Below are positions 29,531 through 38,022 of a stretch of 64,000 nucleotides of DNA, piece after piece. The DNA lies in NCBI RefSeq assembly GCF_033100095.1, contig NZ_CP136921.1, forward strand, positions 3,933,001 through 3,997,000, in the 5' to 3' direction. Position 1 is the stretch's first letter, and each line of letters opens with the position of its first letter. The position numbers and the translations under genes are program-made. Origin of the DNA: Diaphorobacter limosus. Lineage in GTDB: Bacteria > Pseudomonadota > Gammaproteobacteria > Burkholderiales > Burkholderiaceae_C. The notes under the pieces were generated by a model. That model had not been told where the DNA came from. It saw only the letters and a list, made by a program, of their open reading frames with translations, and did not search any database.

Positions 29531-29818
29531 ATGAGCTCCACCGTTGCCGAAATCGACGTGCGCACCATCGCCCCCTACGAGCGCCATGCGCAGCTGTTTG
29601 CCCGCTTTGACGCCCTGCAAACCGGCGAGGCCTTCGTGATCGTGAACGACCACAACCCCGTGCCCCTGCACATGCAGCTTGAAGGCCGCGCACCTGGCCA
29701 GGTGGCCTGGACTTATCTGCAACAGGGCCCGGATCTGTGGCGCGTGCAGATCGGCAAGCAGGCGGCGTCCAAGCATGGCGTCGAAGGCTCCTGCTGCTCG
29801 GGCGGTGCCTGCGGCTGA
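29531..29818 (+). CDS. DUF2249 domain protein
   Basis: A 95-residue protein of the DUF2249 type. The N-terminal DVRTIAPYERHAQLFARFD and the HNPVPLHMQLE segment are typical. The C terminus CCSGGACG is Cys-rich and could bind a metal. Family members often accompany denitrification, hemerythrin or NnrS genes. A fair AAAGG ribosome-binding site precedes the ATG, and it probably shares the nnrS promoter. The biochemical role is unknown. Confidence 0.88.
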   Translation: MSSTVAEIDVRTIAPYERHAQLFARFDALQTGEAFVIVNDHNPVPLHMQLEGRAPGQVAWTYLQQGPDLWRVQIGKQAASKHGVEGSCCSGGACG

Positions 29819-30063
29819 TTCCGCTTGTCAATCAAATGAGCACGGGGCAAGCATCACGGCTGTAGTTGGCGTGCAAGTCCGCGTGCGCACCGTGGCGGCC
29901 GTCCTTGGCACCGCTGCGGTGCTCGGCCAGGCGCCGCTCTGGCAGCATGCGTGCGGGATAGCCGCGCTGCCGCAGTCGCCATGGCGCCTGGGCGCCTTGG
30001 CGGGGCGAGCCCATTGAACAACAGCCTCAGATTTCACTGGGCCAGATCACCAGGTCAAGCCTG
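29819..30063. other. Intergenic region after the DUF2249 gene
   Basis: No convincing gene. A 48-codon frame from GTG 29871 to 30017 has no ribosome-binding site and no recognisable motif; it could be a remnant of an older gene. No terminator-like hairpin with a T-tract is evident. Confidence 0.4.
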
Positions 30064-30657
30064 TCAGCCGGCGGGGCTCAGCAGCTCGGACACATCGGCA
30101 TACACGTTGTGCAGGGTCACGGCAACATCCAGGCTGCGCAGCGCCAGCGCGTCATCTGGGTGGGTGAATACCTTGTGCTGCCAGCGACCCTCGTCATTGA
30201 GTTGATACAGGTCGGCCTGCAACCGATCCTGGCGCAGCAGCAGGTACTCGCACAGGCTGGGCAGCAGGCGGTAGGCAAACAGCTTTTCGCGCGCGTCGAT
30301 GCGCTCGGTGCTGGGCGATAGCACTTCCACCAGCAGGCAGGGATGGCGGCGGTAGTACGGAGACTCCTTGTCGTCCGGGTCGCAGGTCAGCAGCAGGTCA
30401 GGGTAATAGAAATAGCTGCCAGTGTCGTGATCAACGCGCACCTTCATGTCGGCAATGAACAGCTGGCAGTGTTTGCGACGTGCCGCTGGCAGCAATGCTG
30501 CATACAAGGAGCCAGCAATGAAGCCATGCTTGTCACTGGCGCCGCCCATGGCCACGACCTGCCCGGCCAGGTATTCGTGCTTGATGTCACCGCCCTGCTC
30601 ACCCTCAAGGTAGTCCTCGATGCTGGTGTGAGCTTGAGGCTGCGTCGGGGTAGTCAT
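30064..30657 (-). CDS. Uma2 family (DUF820) putative endonuclease
   Basis: A 197-residue protein of the Uma2/DUF820 family, which has a PD-(D/E)XK-like nuclease fold. Visible features are IKHEYLAGQVVAMGG near residue 34, the YYPDLLLTCDP segment and the CLLVEVLSPST segment. The last two carry the putative catalytic Asp and Glu. The ATG at 30657 has an AAGGAG site upstream and is preferred to the frame start at 30687. It lies after the pilus operon on the same strand but shows no functional tie to it. Biological role unknown. Confidence 0.85.
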   Translation of the reverse strand: MTTPTQPQAHTSIEDYLEGEQGGDIKHEYLAGQVVAMGGASDKHGFIAGSLYAALLPAARRKHCQLFIADMKVRVDHDTGSYFYYPDLLLTCDPDDKESPYYRRHPCLLVEVLSPSTERIDAREKLFAYRLLPSLCEYLLLRQDRLQADLYQLNDEGRWQHKVFTHPDDALALRSLDVAVTLHNVYADVSELLSPAG

Positions 30658-30702
30658 GTGCGGTACTCCTTGGATGGATCTTGCCATCCTACAAGAGCGG
30701 GG

Positions 30703-31149
30703 TTACTTGCCCCAGCAGTCCGGGTTGTAGCCGGCGTCGTAAGATTTTTTGCCATCGGCACCACGCACCCCGGTGTTGCTCAGCGTATAGGTGCCGCACT
30801 TGTCGCCCGCCTGCGCGCCCTTTGGCGCTGCCTCGAGCGTGTAGGCTGCATTGGTGTTACCCGCCTGAAAGGCAATGTCATAACGCTTGCTGGCGTCGCC
30901 GCTCCAGGTGAGCGCGGTGGGCAGCGTGGTCGGGTAGGTACCCGTGGCGGTCGCCGCCCGCTCCAGCCACTGCTGCGCCTGCAGCAGCCCGGCACGCGCA
31001 TCGGCGCGGTGGCCGCGGCGCACGAACTCGGTATAGCTGGGGTAGGCAATGGCCGACAGGATGCCGACGATGGCCACCACGATCATCAGCTCGATGAGGG
31101 TGAAGCCTTGTTGCCGCATGGTGATGCGAGTATTGATTTTTTGTGTCAT
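30703..31149 (-). CDS. pilE: Type IV pilin-like protein PilE
   Basis: A 148-residue type IV pilin. The prepilin leader ends MRQQG and is followed by [20 protein letters not shown], with Phe at +1 and Glu at +5 for PilD processing and methylation. The C-terminal globular domain has a Cys pair (DKCGTYTL and NPDCWGK) that fits the pilin D-loop disulphide. The ATG at 31149 is used; the Met of MRQQG is an alternative. It is the last gene of the fimT-to-pilE operon, 15 bases after pilY1. It may be a minor rather than the major pilin. Confidence 0.9.
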   Translation of the reverse strand: MTQKINTRITMRQQGFTLIELMIVVAIVGILSAIAYPSYTEFVRRGHRADARAGLLQAQQWLERAATATGTYPTTLPTALTWSGDASKRYDIAFQAGNTNAAYTLEAAPKGAQAGDKCGTYTLSNTGVRGADGKKSYDAGYNPDCWGK

Positions 31150-31164
31150 AGGTCGGATTGGTCG

Positions 31165-34100
31165 TCACTGGATCTGACGCCAGCTGGGGCGCAAGGATTC
31201 TTCAGGCATGGCGGCGAGGTGCTCCTTGTTGTTCTTCGCGTCAATGTCCACGTTCTCAAATTTGTCCTTCTTGATGATGCTGTGCGGGCCTTCGGTCACC
31301 TTGGCACGGGAGATGCTGATCAAGCTTGGGCCATCGGTGATGGCGTCACCGCCCGGGTTCAGAAGCGTTCCCAGTTCAAATTTCCCGTTCTTGTCCTTGT
31401 CCACGATGGCGATGGACGGGGCCTTGCCATCCATGATGTTGACAAAGGTGCGGTACTGGCGTTCGCCGTCCACGGAGGCTACGTCACAGCTTTCGACGTT
31501 GGGATTTGCATTTGATCCCTTGGCGGGCACTTGCGACCACACCGTCAGCAGGTTGCTGGAATCGTAGAACTCAAACGGTTTGAGCAGGCGCTCGCCAACC
31601 GCTGGCAAGTCCAGATACCAGCCGTTCCAGTTGGCCCAGGTCTTTTCGGACAGAACATCGACTTCCTTGATGGCGCCATAGTCGCCCAAGTTGATATCGA
31701 TGAACTCGCGCTTGGCCAGTTTGGCTGTTGCAGCACCGGCGCCCAGTGCTGTGGGTGCAGGAATGCAACTGGTGCCAGGGCAGGTGCCGGCGCCTAGATG
31801 CACCTCAAGGCGCTTGCCCAGGGGCGTGGTGATCTGACGGTAACGGGTGTTGTCCAGCACCGAGTACAGCGTTTGCACATCCGCGTTGGTGGGGTCGTTC
31901 GTGGTGATGTTGCGGCCGGTGCCAAAGCTCACCATCATGCCGCCCACGCTCAGGGTTTGCTTGGGCGATCCCACTTCCATTTTGCGGTCATTGGCCCTTG
32001 CGGTGGGCGCCGCAACAATGGGTTGAACCTTGGTGCGCGGGCCATTGAGCGCGGCGGGCCCCAGCGCCGTGAATAGCGGTTTGCCGCCAAACGCCACTGC
32101 CCAGTTGGCGGGGTTGTGGCTGGTCAGGTCGAATTTCCACAAATTTCCCTGGTTGTCACCGGCATAGACCAGGTCGGTAAGGCCATCGCCGTTGAGGTCC
32201 ACCACACGCGGCGAGGCCAGGCCGTTGTCCGCGGCCTTGCCGGTACCGGCACTGTCGGTGGTAACGGGCAGGCGCAGCAACTCCTTGGCGCCGTCGAGGT
32301 ACTGCACCAACAGCACCGGGCGCTGGTTGGCGCTGTTGTAGCCATTGCCCAGCACCACGGCCCAGCGGTTGTTGTTCATGCGCGTGATTTGCGTGGTGCG
32401 CATGTTGTCGTTGTCGTCTCGCACGGGGCGGGCCGTTATGTGGCCGATGTCCTTGTCTTCATCTACTATTTGAAGGCAGGCGGCTTGTTCCGCGCCCGTG
32501 AGGACGGCGCAATTGGGCGCAGATTCGCCGGCTCCGCGCGTGCGATCGAGCTTGACCAGTTGCGCGGCATTGGTCTCTGACATCCCCGGGGTTCCGTTGC
32601 CCAGATTGTTGGCGCTTGGGTTGGTGACATCCAGCACAAAGTAACCCTTGCCGCCCAGGCCCAGAGTGCCTACCAGCAGCGTGCGCCAGTTGGCGGTGTA
32701 GATGCCGTAATTGGGATCGTTGGGATCCTGCATGCCGCCGTTGAGGTCTACGTCGCCCGTCATGGGTGAACCATCGACGAAATACTTGTGCTTGTTGTTG
32801 TACTGCGGATCTGTCAGCAACGTGAGTGTGGGAATGACCCCGCGCGGCACATAGGCGAGTTTTTCTTGTCCGTCGTACGCTGCAAATCCGTGCAGCATGC
32901 CGTCGTTGCCACCGACATACAGCATGCCTGGGCGGGACTTGTGGTACTTCACGAAGGCTGTGTAGCCTTTGAGCATATGGTTGGCCGCAGGTGCCCCGGT
33001 GTACCACACGTCGGAGTTGATGATGTCGCCCTGGATGCTCATGCGCTGGCGGAAGGGCTTGGATCCGCTATAGCCCCCGGGGTCCACCCCCTCCAGGGAT
33101 CTGTCACCCCGGATGTAATCCAGCCGCTGCTGGCCTTTGGTGGCGCCCTCATCGACGTTGCTGCTGTTTTTCTGCAGCCACAGCTTTTGGCTGGTGCTGA
33201 GCTTGCTTTCATCTGCCGCCCATTGAAAGGGAACCCCGCCCTGAAAGGCGGTTCCAGTCCACTTGTCGCTCCAGCTCAACACCAGGCGTGAGCCAACGGT
33301 TGCGGCGTCAAGCAGGTCTGCAGTGGACTTGCCATTCCAGTTGGGGTCTTGGTAGGTGGTGCCGTCCTTTTTGACTTTGTCTGCGGTGATGGTGCCCTTC
33401 CAGAACTTGTTGGGTTCGTAGCCAGCGGTGTATTTGCCGACTTCGCTGCTTGAGACGTTGGAGCCGCTGGTGGCGCTGGCGCTGAGGTTGGGGGCGGTGG
33501 CGGTATTGATCTGGCCGAAAATGTCGCGGAAGGCTTGCTCCAGATCCTCGCCCTTGGTCACCGCATAGAACCGCCCCCTGCCGTTGATCGCGGCGTGCCA
33601 CAAATCCAGCGAGCGCTTGTTCTCGTTGTCCATCACGGGCCAGGTTTTCGTGCCAGTCACAAGATCCTGGAAGCTGCCCGTGAACTTGAAGGGCAAGCGG
33701 TCGCTGGCGGCCGGGGCAAAGATATTGGATGCACCCGGCCAGGTGGTGGCATCGTTACTGAAGCCGATGGTGTAGGTGACCATGTGCGGCCACCTGGCGG
33801 GGTTGTAGCGCGGGTTCCAGTAGCGTTCAAGGATGGCATCCTTGTTGGCGCTGTCCTTGCCGAAATTTTCGGTAGGCGGGGCCTTGTTGTAATCGGCTGG
33901 GGTCTGCATCGTGCCAGTCATGCCGCCGGTCTGCATGGGGACTGCCCAGCTGTAGAACGCCCAGTCGGCCAGGGTGGTTCCATTATGGTTGTCGCGGTAA
34001 AGCGCTGTCTTGGCGATGTCAGCCGCGCTTGCGCCGCCATACCCCATGCCGTCTGGCAGGGTCAGGTTGGTGGTGTTGTCACGCTTGTTGGCGTCCGGGA

Positions 34101-34776
34101 CTGACAGCGCCGCACCGTTCCAACGCCCGTCGGTCATCATGATGTGATAGCTGCGCCTGCAGGCGAGGTACGGTGTGTCCGTGGTGCCTGGGTTGCTTGC
34201 CCAGGGGCTGTTGACCGTGAGCGGCCGGCGCATATAGGCATCGGCCTGGCTGAACATCAAGTGAGACGGGGTGCCGTTGGTTGCCTTGATGCTGCTGACG
34301 AAGCTCAGAAAATTGCTGCGATGGCTGCCCTCCAGGATGCGCATGGAGTTTTGCCGCATGGTTGCGCTGTCAACGTTTTTCGCATCCGGGGAGTTGCCGT
34401 TGTTCCACATGGTTTGCCATGCCAGGCGGATTTTTTTGTCTGGCAACAGCGTTGGGTCGTACTGTGGGTGTGTCGGGTCAAAAATCGACGTGAGTGCGTA
34501 TTTCAGGATGTTGATGCGCTTGGCATCGATGGGCCAGGTGCCGTCGGCAAGGGGGGTGGTGATGGTTGCGTCGCCAGTCCATGAGTTGGTGACCTTCCAG
34601 TCCATGCTCCCCGAGTCATCCACGGAGATGATGACATTCGGGCGCACATAGGGTTCGACCGTTCCAGGCGGCGCCTCGGCCAGGTTGAGTGCCCAGGCAC
34701 TGCAGGGTGCAACAACGGCGCCGGCCGCCAGGGCGAGCATGGTTTTGCGAAAACGAGGGGCAGCGGTGCGGGCCAT
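31165..34776 (-). CDS. pilY1: Type IV pilus tip adhesin/assembly protein PilY1
   Basis: A 1203-residue secreted protein with a signal peptide of about 30 residues. A von Willebrand A-like region with the metal-site motif DDSGSMDW lies near residue 53. The C-terminal PilY1 beta-propeller has a calcium-binding loop of the form DLNGDGLTDLVYAGD near residue 865 and a second DKDKNGKFE-like loop. PilY1 promotes pilus extension and adhesion. The start at 34776 has an AAGGAG site. The gene is less GC-rich than its neighbours. Confidence 0.93.
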   Translation of the reverse strand: MARTAAPRFRKTMLALAAGAVVAPCSAWALNLAEAPPGTVEPYVRPNVIISVDDSGSMDWKVTNSWTGDATITTPLADGTWPIDAKRINILKYALTSIFDPTHPQYDPTLLPDKKIRLAWQTMWNNGNSPDAKNVDSATMRQNSMRILEGSHRSNFLSFVSSIKATNGTPSHLMFSQADAYMRRPLTVNSPWASNPGTTDTPYLACRRSYHIMMTDGRWNGAALSVPDANKRDNTTNLTLPDGMGYGGASAADIAKTALYRDNHNGTTLADWAFYSWAVPMQTGGMTGTMQTPADYNKAPPTENFGKDSANKDAILERYWNPRYNPARWPHMVTYTIGFSNDATTWPGASNIFAPAASDRLPFKFTGSFQDLVTGTKTWPVMDNENKRSLDLWHAAINGRGRFYAVTKGEDLEQAFRDIFGQINTATAPNLSASATSGSNVSSSEVGKYTAGYEPNKFWKGTITADKVKKDGTTYQDPNWNGKSTADLLDAATVGSRLVLSWSDKWTGTAFQGGVPFQWAADESKLSTSQKLWLQKNSSNVDEGATKGQQRLDYIRGDRSLEGVDPGGYSGSKPFRQRMSIQGDIINSDVWYTGAPAANHMLKGYTAFVKYHKSRPGMLYVGGNDGMLHGFAAYDGQEKLAYVPRGVIPTLTLLTDPQYNNKHKYFVDGSPMTGDVDLNGGMQDPNDPNYGIYTANWRTLLVGTLGLGGKGYFVLDVTNPSANNLGNGTPGMSETNAAQLVKLDRTRGAGESAPNCAVLTGAEQAACLQIVDEDKDIGHITARPVRDDNDNMRTTQITRMNNNRWAVVLGNGYNSANQRPVLLVQYLDGAKELLRLPVTTDSAGTGKAADNGLASPRVVDLNGDGLTDLVYAGDNQGNLWKFDLTSHNPANWAVAFGGKPLFTALGPAALNGPRTKVQPIVAAPTARANDRKMEVGSPKQTLSVGGMMVSFGTGRNITTNDPTNADVQTLYSVLDNTRYRQITTPLGKRLEVHLGAGTCPGTSCIPAPTALGAGAATAKLAKREFIDINLGDYGAIKEVDVLSEKTWANWNGWYLDLPAVGERLLKPFEFYDSSNLLTVWSQVPAKGSNANPNVESCDVASVDGERQYRTFVNIMDGKAPSIAIVDKDKNGKFELGTLLNPGGDAITDGPSLISISRAKVTEGPHSIIKKDKFENVDIDAKNNKEHLAAMPEESLRPSWRQIQ

Positions 34777-34866
34777 GGCTGGCTCCTTGGTTCAATGGGT
34801 TAATGGCAAAAATGTGGCAGTGGCGTGCTTCGATCAATCACGACTTGCTACATAAGCGGTAGCGGT

Positions 34867-35649
34867 TCAGTCTTTGCGTATTTGCCGGGCGTAGGTTTGC
34901 TGCAGCACGGCCATGGTGCCGGGCTTGCGCCCATAGGCCAGGGCGGTGATGCGGTACACCACGTTGGGCGTCAGGTTCAGACGCAGCAGGTTGTCGGTGG
35001 TGGCGCCGCCAACGATCAGGCCTGAGTTCTTGCTGCTTTCGTCGTAGTTCATGACTTCGATCCAGTACCAGCCGCCGCGGTTGTCGGCGCTGCGGTCTGC
35101 CAGGATGGGGTTGGCGGGGCTGCTGGCACTGCCTACGGTGGCGCCGGTGTAGTCGCCGTAGCGGGCGCCGACGTTGGCCTTGGTCATGTCTTCCAGCTTG
35201 AATTCATCGGCTTGTAGATTGGTGGGGGCGGGACTGGTGGCGCTGGTGTAGTTCCAGAAGTCCTGTCGGCCGGTGCGCTTGACGCACAGACCGTCCTGGC
35301 ACTTGGTGGGCTGTGCGTCCAGGTCGGCCAGCAGGGGGGTGACCTCCTGGGCGGACAGCGGAATTTTCTGTGCGCTGCCCAAATCCCGGCATCCGGCGAT
35401 GTTGCACGCGGTGCCATCTGGAAGCTCGCGGCGGATGTCGAGTTCTGCATCCTGCAGCAGTGCCTGGGCGGCTTCGAAGGCGCGCTGGTAGTCGGCATCG
35501 TTGCCCACTACCAACTCATTGAACAGCGAGGTGCGCGAAGCCCACAGCGCCAGCAGCATGGACAGCATCACGAAAACGATGACGACAAACAGTGCCACGC
35601 CGCGCTGGCGCTGGCGCTGGCCCGGGATGTGGTGTGGTAGGGGTTGCAT
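34867..35649 (-). CDS. pilX: Type IV pilus assembly protein PilX
   Basis: A 260-residue minor pilin. The N terminus is RQRQRG followed by VALFVVIVFVMLSMLLALWA, the PilX-type leader and hydrophobic helix. It lacks the Glu at +5, as is usual for PilX. The remainder is a globular domain with several Cys. It lies between pilW and pilY1 in the conserved minor-pilin order. Confidence 0.88.
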   Translation of the reverse strand: MQPLPHHIPGQRQRQRGVALFVVIVFVMLSMLLALWASRTSLFNELVVGNDADYQRAFEAAQALLQDAELDIRRELPDGTACNIAGCRDLGSAQKIPLSAQEVTPLLADLDAQPTKCQDGLCVKRTGRQDFWNYTSATSPAPTNLQADEFKLEDMTKANVGARYGDYTGATVGSASSPANPILADRSADNRGGWYWIEVMNYDESSKNSGLIVGGATTDNLLRLNLTPNVVYRITALAYGRKPGTMAVLQQTYARQIRKD

Positions 35650-35673
35650 GAAGGTTTTTCTGGCAAGCGGGGG

Positions 35674-36627
35674 TTACAGCACTGTTCCGATCAGCCCCTG
35701 GCTGCGCAGCTGGAAGACGTTGCGAAAGGGGACATGCATGCGGCGTGCGCGCACGCCGGTGAGGGTGCTCATATCCACAGCAGTGCCGTCGCAGTCGGTG
35801 TAGTTGCTGCCGGCCGGCAGATCCATGGCTTCGGTGCCGTACAGCACCAGGCACACCTCCACCGCCTGCACCTGGGCCCAGTTGGTGACGCCGCTGGCAT
35901 CGACCTGGGTGAGCGTGGGGGTGCCCGCTGCGTTGTTCTGTACCAGGTAGCGCACCTGGAAGTTGGCGACGTTCTGCAGTATGGGTTGCCCGTCGCCGTC
36001 CGTCGGGGGAGTGGGCAGTGCGGTGGACGGGTTGCCGGCACAGCGCAGCTCGCTCTTGCTGCTGACCCAGAAAGTACTCTCCAGCCGCTCATGGTTGCTG
36101 GTGTCCGCCGGACCGCCCAGGCAGTTGCGCGAAGGCGACGGATCGATCGGATTGATGAATGACGGGTCGGTGTAGCGCCGATAGCCGACGACAAGGGTCG
36201 CCGGGGCGGCTGTGCCGCTGACGATCTGTTCTGACTTGCCGGCATCGAAACTGTAGAGCGACGTTGCCGAGGTGGCCTGGGTCTCGAATGCAACCGGGGC
36301 CAGATAGAGGTCGGCGGCCACGACGGTCCCCGGGTTGCGGTTCAGGCGCAGGGAGCCGGCCTGGCGCAGTTGTTGCCCAAACAGGCGCATGGCGTAGGCC
36401 CCCTGTTGCTGGATGCCGCTGGCGTCGCTGACGGTGCCGGAGATGCCGCGCGAGACCATCAGCGCACCCAAGGCCACGGCCACGACCAGCAGGCCGATGG
36501 CAATGCCGACCATCAGCTCGAGCAGCGTGACGCCGCGCTGCGTGCGATGTGGCAACGCCTTCTGAGGGTGATATTGGGCTGATGCGCTTGCGGATAAAGC
36601 GTTGGAAGCTATAGTTTTTATGGTCAT
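35674..36627 (-). CDS. pilW: Type IV pilus assembly protein PilW
   Basis: A 317-residue minor pilin. The prepilin cleavage site is RTQRG followed by VTLLELMVGIAIGLLVVAVA, with Glu at +5. The leader from the ATG at 36627 is about 32 residues, unusually long. Its DNA (36572-36622) is a clear copy of the dispersed hairpin element. The start is supported by a GGGAG site and a one-base gap after the pilV stop. A still earlier in-frame start lies inside pilV. Confidence 0.9.
   Translation of the reverse strand: MTIKTIASNALSASASAQYHPQKALPHRTQRGVTLLELMVGIAIGLLVVAVALGALMVSRGISGTVSDASGIQQQGAYAMRLFGQQLRQAGSLRLNRNPGTVVAADLYLAPVAFETQATSATSLYSFDAGKSEQIVSGTAAPATLVVGYRRYTDPSFINPIDPSPSRNCLGGPADTSNHERLESTFWVSSKSELRCAGNPSTALPTPPTDGDGQPILQNVANFQVRYLVQNNAAGTPTLTQVDASGVTNWAQVQAVEVCLVLYGTEAMDLPAGSNYTDCDGTAVDMSTLTGVRARRMHVPFRNVFQLRSQGLIGTVL
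36572..36622. repeat. Dispersed hairpin element inside the pilW start, copy 6
   Basis: Read on the minus strand it is AAAACTATAGCTTCCAACGC, then TTTATCCGCAAGCGCATCAG, then CCCAATATCA. This matches block by block the AGCTnnnAGCGCTTTATC... / AAGCGCT...GGCCAATTT pattern of intergenic copies. It encodes PilW residues 2 to about 19. Confidence 0.8.
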
Positions 36628-36628
36628 C

Positions 36629-37297
36629 TCACGCTCCCGGGCAGACGTACATGGTCGCCGCACTACCGGGCGCGTAGGGCGCGCAACGCGAGGAGACCGG
36701 GATGTACTGCAGGTGGCAGGTGTGGTCGGCAGGGCAGATGTCGGTGCCCGTGGTTGTGCCGCCGCCGCTTATTAGGTTGCCGCTGGAGTCGTGAACCATG
36801 GTGGCGTCGATGTTTTGCTTATAGGCAATGGCAGCGACAGGGTTAGGTTCATAGCGTTCGTTCTCGCGCCAGGCAATCATTACGCCGAGCTGCCGCCCTT
36901 GTCCTGCAGCCAGCCCACTTTCAGCTGGCGGCACGAAGATGCTGACCTTGCCGGCCGGAAGGGTGTCGCCAACCGCCTTCTTCCACACGGCCAGGTCGTA
37001 GGCAGCCTGTTGCGTCAGATTGCAGCCGCTGGCGCAACTGCCAACGCTGGGTGAGGCGGCGAAGTTGGCGACGTAGGCATTCAAATTGGCCAGGGCGCTG
37101 GGGTTGGTCCGCATGCGCTCGCCGAGGTCTTCGATCAGGCGGATAGCCTGGGCGCGGCGCAGCGAGGTGGAGGTGTCGGTCAGGGTGCGCATCTGTACGC
37201 CCAGGATGCCCAGGATGCCGAGCGCAGCGACGACGATGGCAACCAGGGATTCGATCAGGGTGATACCGCGCTGACGGTGTGATGTGGGGTGCTTCAT
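36629..37297 (-). CDS. pilV: Type IV pilus modification protein PilV
   Basis: A 222-residue minor pilin. The short leader ends HRQRG and is followed by ITLIESLVAIVVAALGILGI, with Glu at +5. The globular part contains several Cys that could form disulphides. Its ATG shares a base with the fimT stop, and pilW starts one base after its own stop, so all three are translationally coupled. Confidence 0.9.
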   Translation of the reverse strand: MKHPTSHRQRGITLIESLVAIVVAALGILGILGVQMRTLTDTSTSLRRAQAIRLIEDLGERMRTNPSALANLNAYVANFAASPSVGSCASGCNLTQQAAYDLAVWKKAVGDTLPAGKVSIFVPPAESGLAAGQGRQLGVMIAWRENERYEPNPVAAIAYKQNIDATMVHDSSGNLISGGGTTTGTDICPADHTCHLQYIPVSSRCAPYAPGSAATMYVCPGA

Positions 37298-37893
37298 TAC
37301 GTGGAACCTGTGCAGGGGATGGCCGCAGGCGGGATGATCCTGACGCGTCCACCCAAACTCATGCAGACGCCGCGTGCGGCCGCATTGGTGGTGGGTTTGT
37401 TCAGCGGAACGAGGCTGAATCCAAGCCAGGCGCCATTTACAAGACCCCAGCGATTGAGTTCGATGCTGGCACCGCCGCCGGTGCGCGACACCTCTACGTT
37501 GCCGGGCGACTCATAGCGGCGCAGCTCCGGTTCCCCGGTGTCGCATGCGCCGTTGCCGTTGGTATCGGCGCATACAAACCAGCCGCAGTCCCAGTCCTGG
37601 TTGGTGGTGGCCGTGGTGCACCCGCCGGTGTTGTTGGGAAGCTTCTGTATCGCCACGTTCCCGCCGCGCTTGATGGCTTCGGAGCGTGCGTAAAAGATGG
37701 TGGACTGCAGAGCCTCGGTTGCCTGGCGTACGCGCCAGCCTTCCATGAGTGGCGTGAAACTCGGCGCCGCCAGCGCCGCGAGGACGGCCATGATGGCCAC
37801 TACCACCATCAGCTCGATGGCCGTGAAGCCGCGCATGGGCGTGGCGCCGGCGTGCCATGTGCGCGGGAGGTAACGAGTGTGCGAACGTTGCAT
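37297..37893 (-). CDS. fimT: Pseudopilin of the FimT/GspH family
   Basis: A 198-residue minor pilin. The cleavage site is MRG followed by FTAIELMVVVAIMAVLAALA, with Glu at +5. The GspH/FimT C-terminal domain with NRWGLVNG and GRVRIIPP is intact. The frame opens at ATG 37893, giving a 22-residue leader; the Met of MRG (ATG at 37836) is an alternative start. Neither has a good ribosome-binding site. It is the first gene of the minor-pilin operon. Confidence 0.87.
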   Translation of the reverse strand: MQRSHTRYLPRTWHAGATPMRGFTAIELMVVVAIMAVLAALAAPSFTPLMEGWRVRQATEALQSTIFYARSEAIKRGGNVAIQKLPNNTGGCTTATTNQDWDCGWFVCADTNGNGACDTGEPELRRYESPGNVEVSRTGGGASIELNRWGLVNGAWLGFSLVPLNKPTTNAAARGVCMSLGGRVRIIPPAAIPCTGST

Positions 37894-38022
37894 GCTTTGA
37901 TGCTACTTGTAACGGAATCCTGTGCTGTAACCAGCCGGACAAGCGGAGTCGAAATCGCGACAGGCGGCATTTCGGTGTCGCGCATGGGCATCGATGCAGT
38001 CCATTCGCGGTAGGCTTGTTAC

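Noticed and set aside
29871..30017. A 48-codon frame after the DUF2249 gene
   Set aside because: GTG start without ribosome-binding site, no motif, and no sign of coupling to a neighbour.
37894..38022. A cobalamin riboswitch upstream of cbiB
   Set aside because: The region is only 129 bases long and lacks a recognisable B12-box or the conserved core of the riboswitch.
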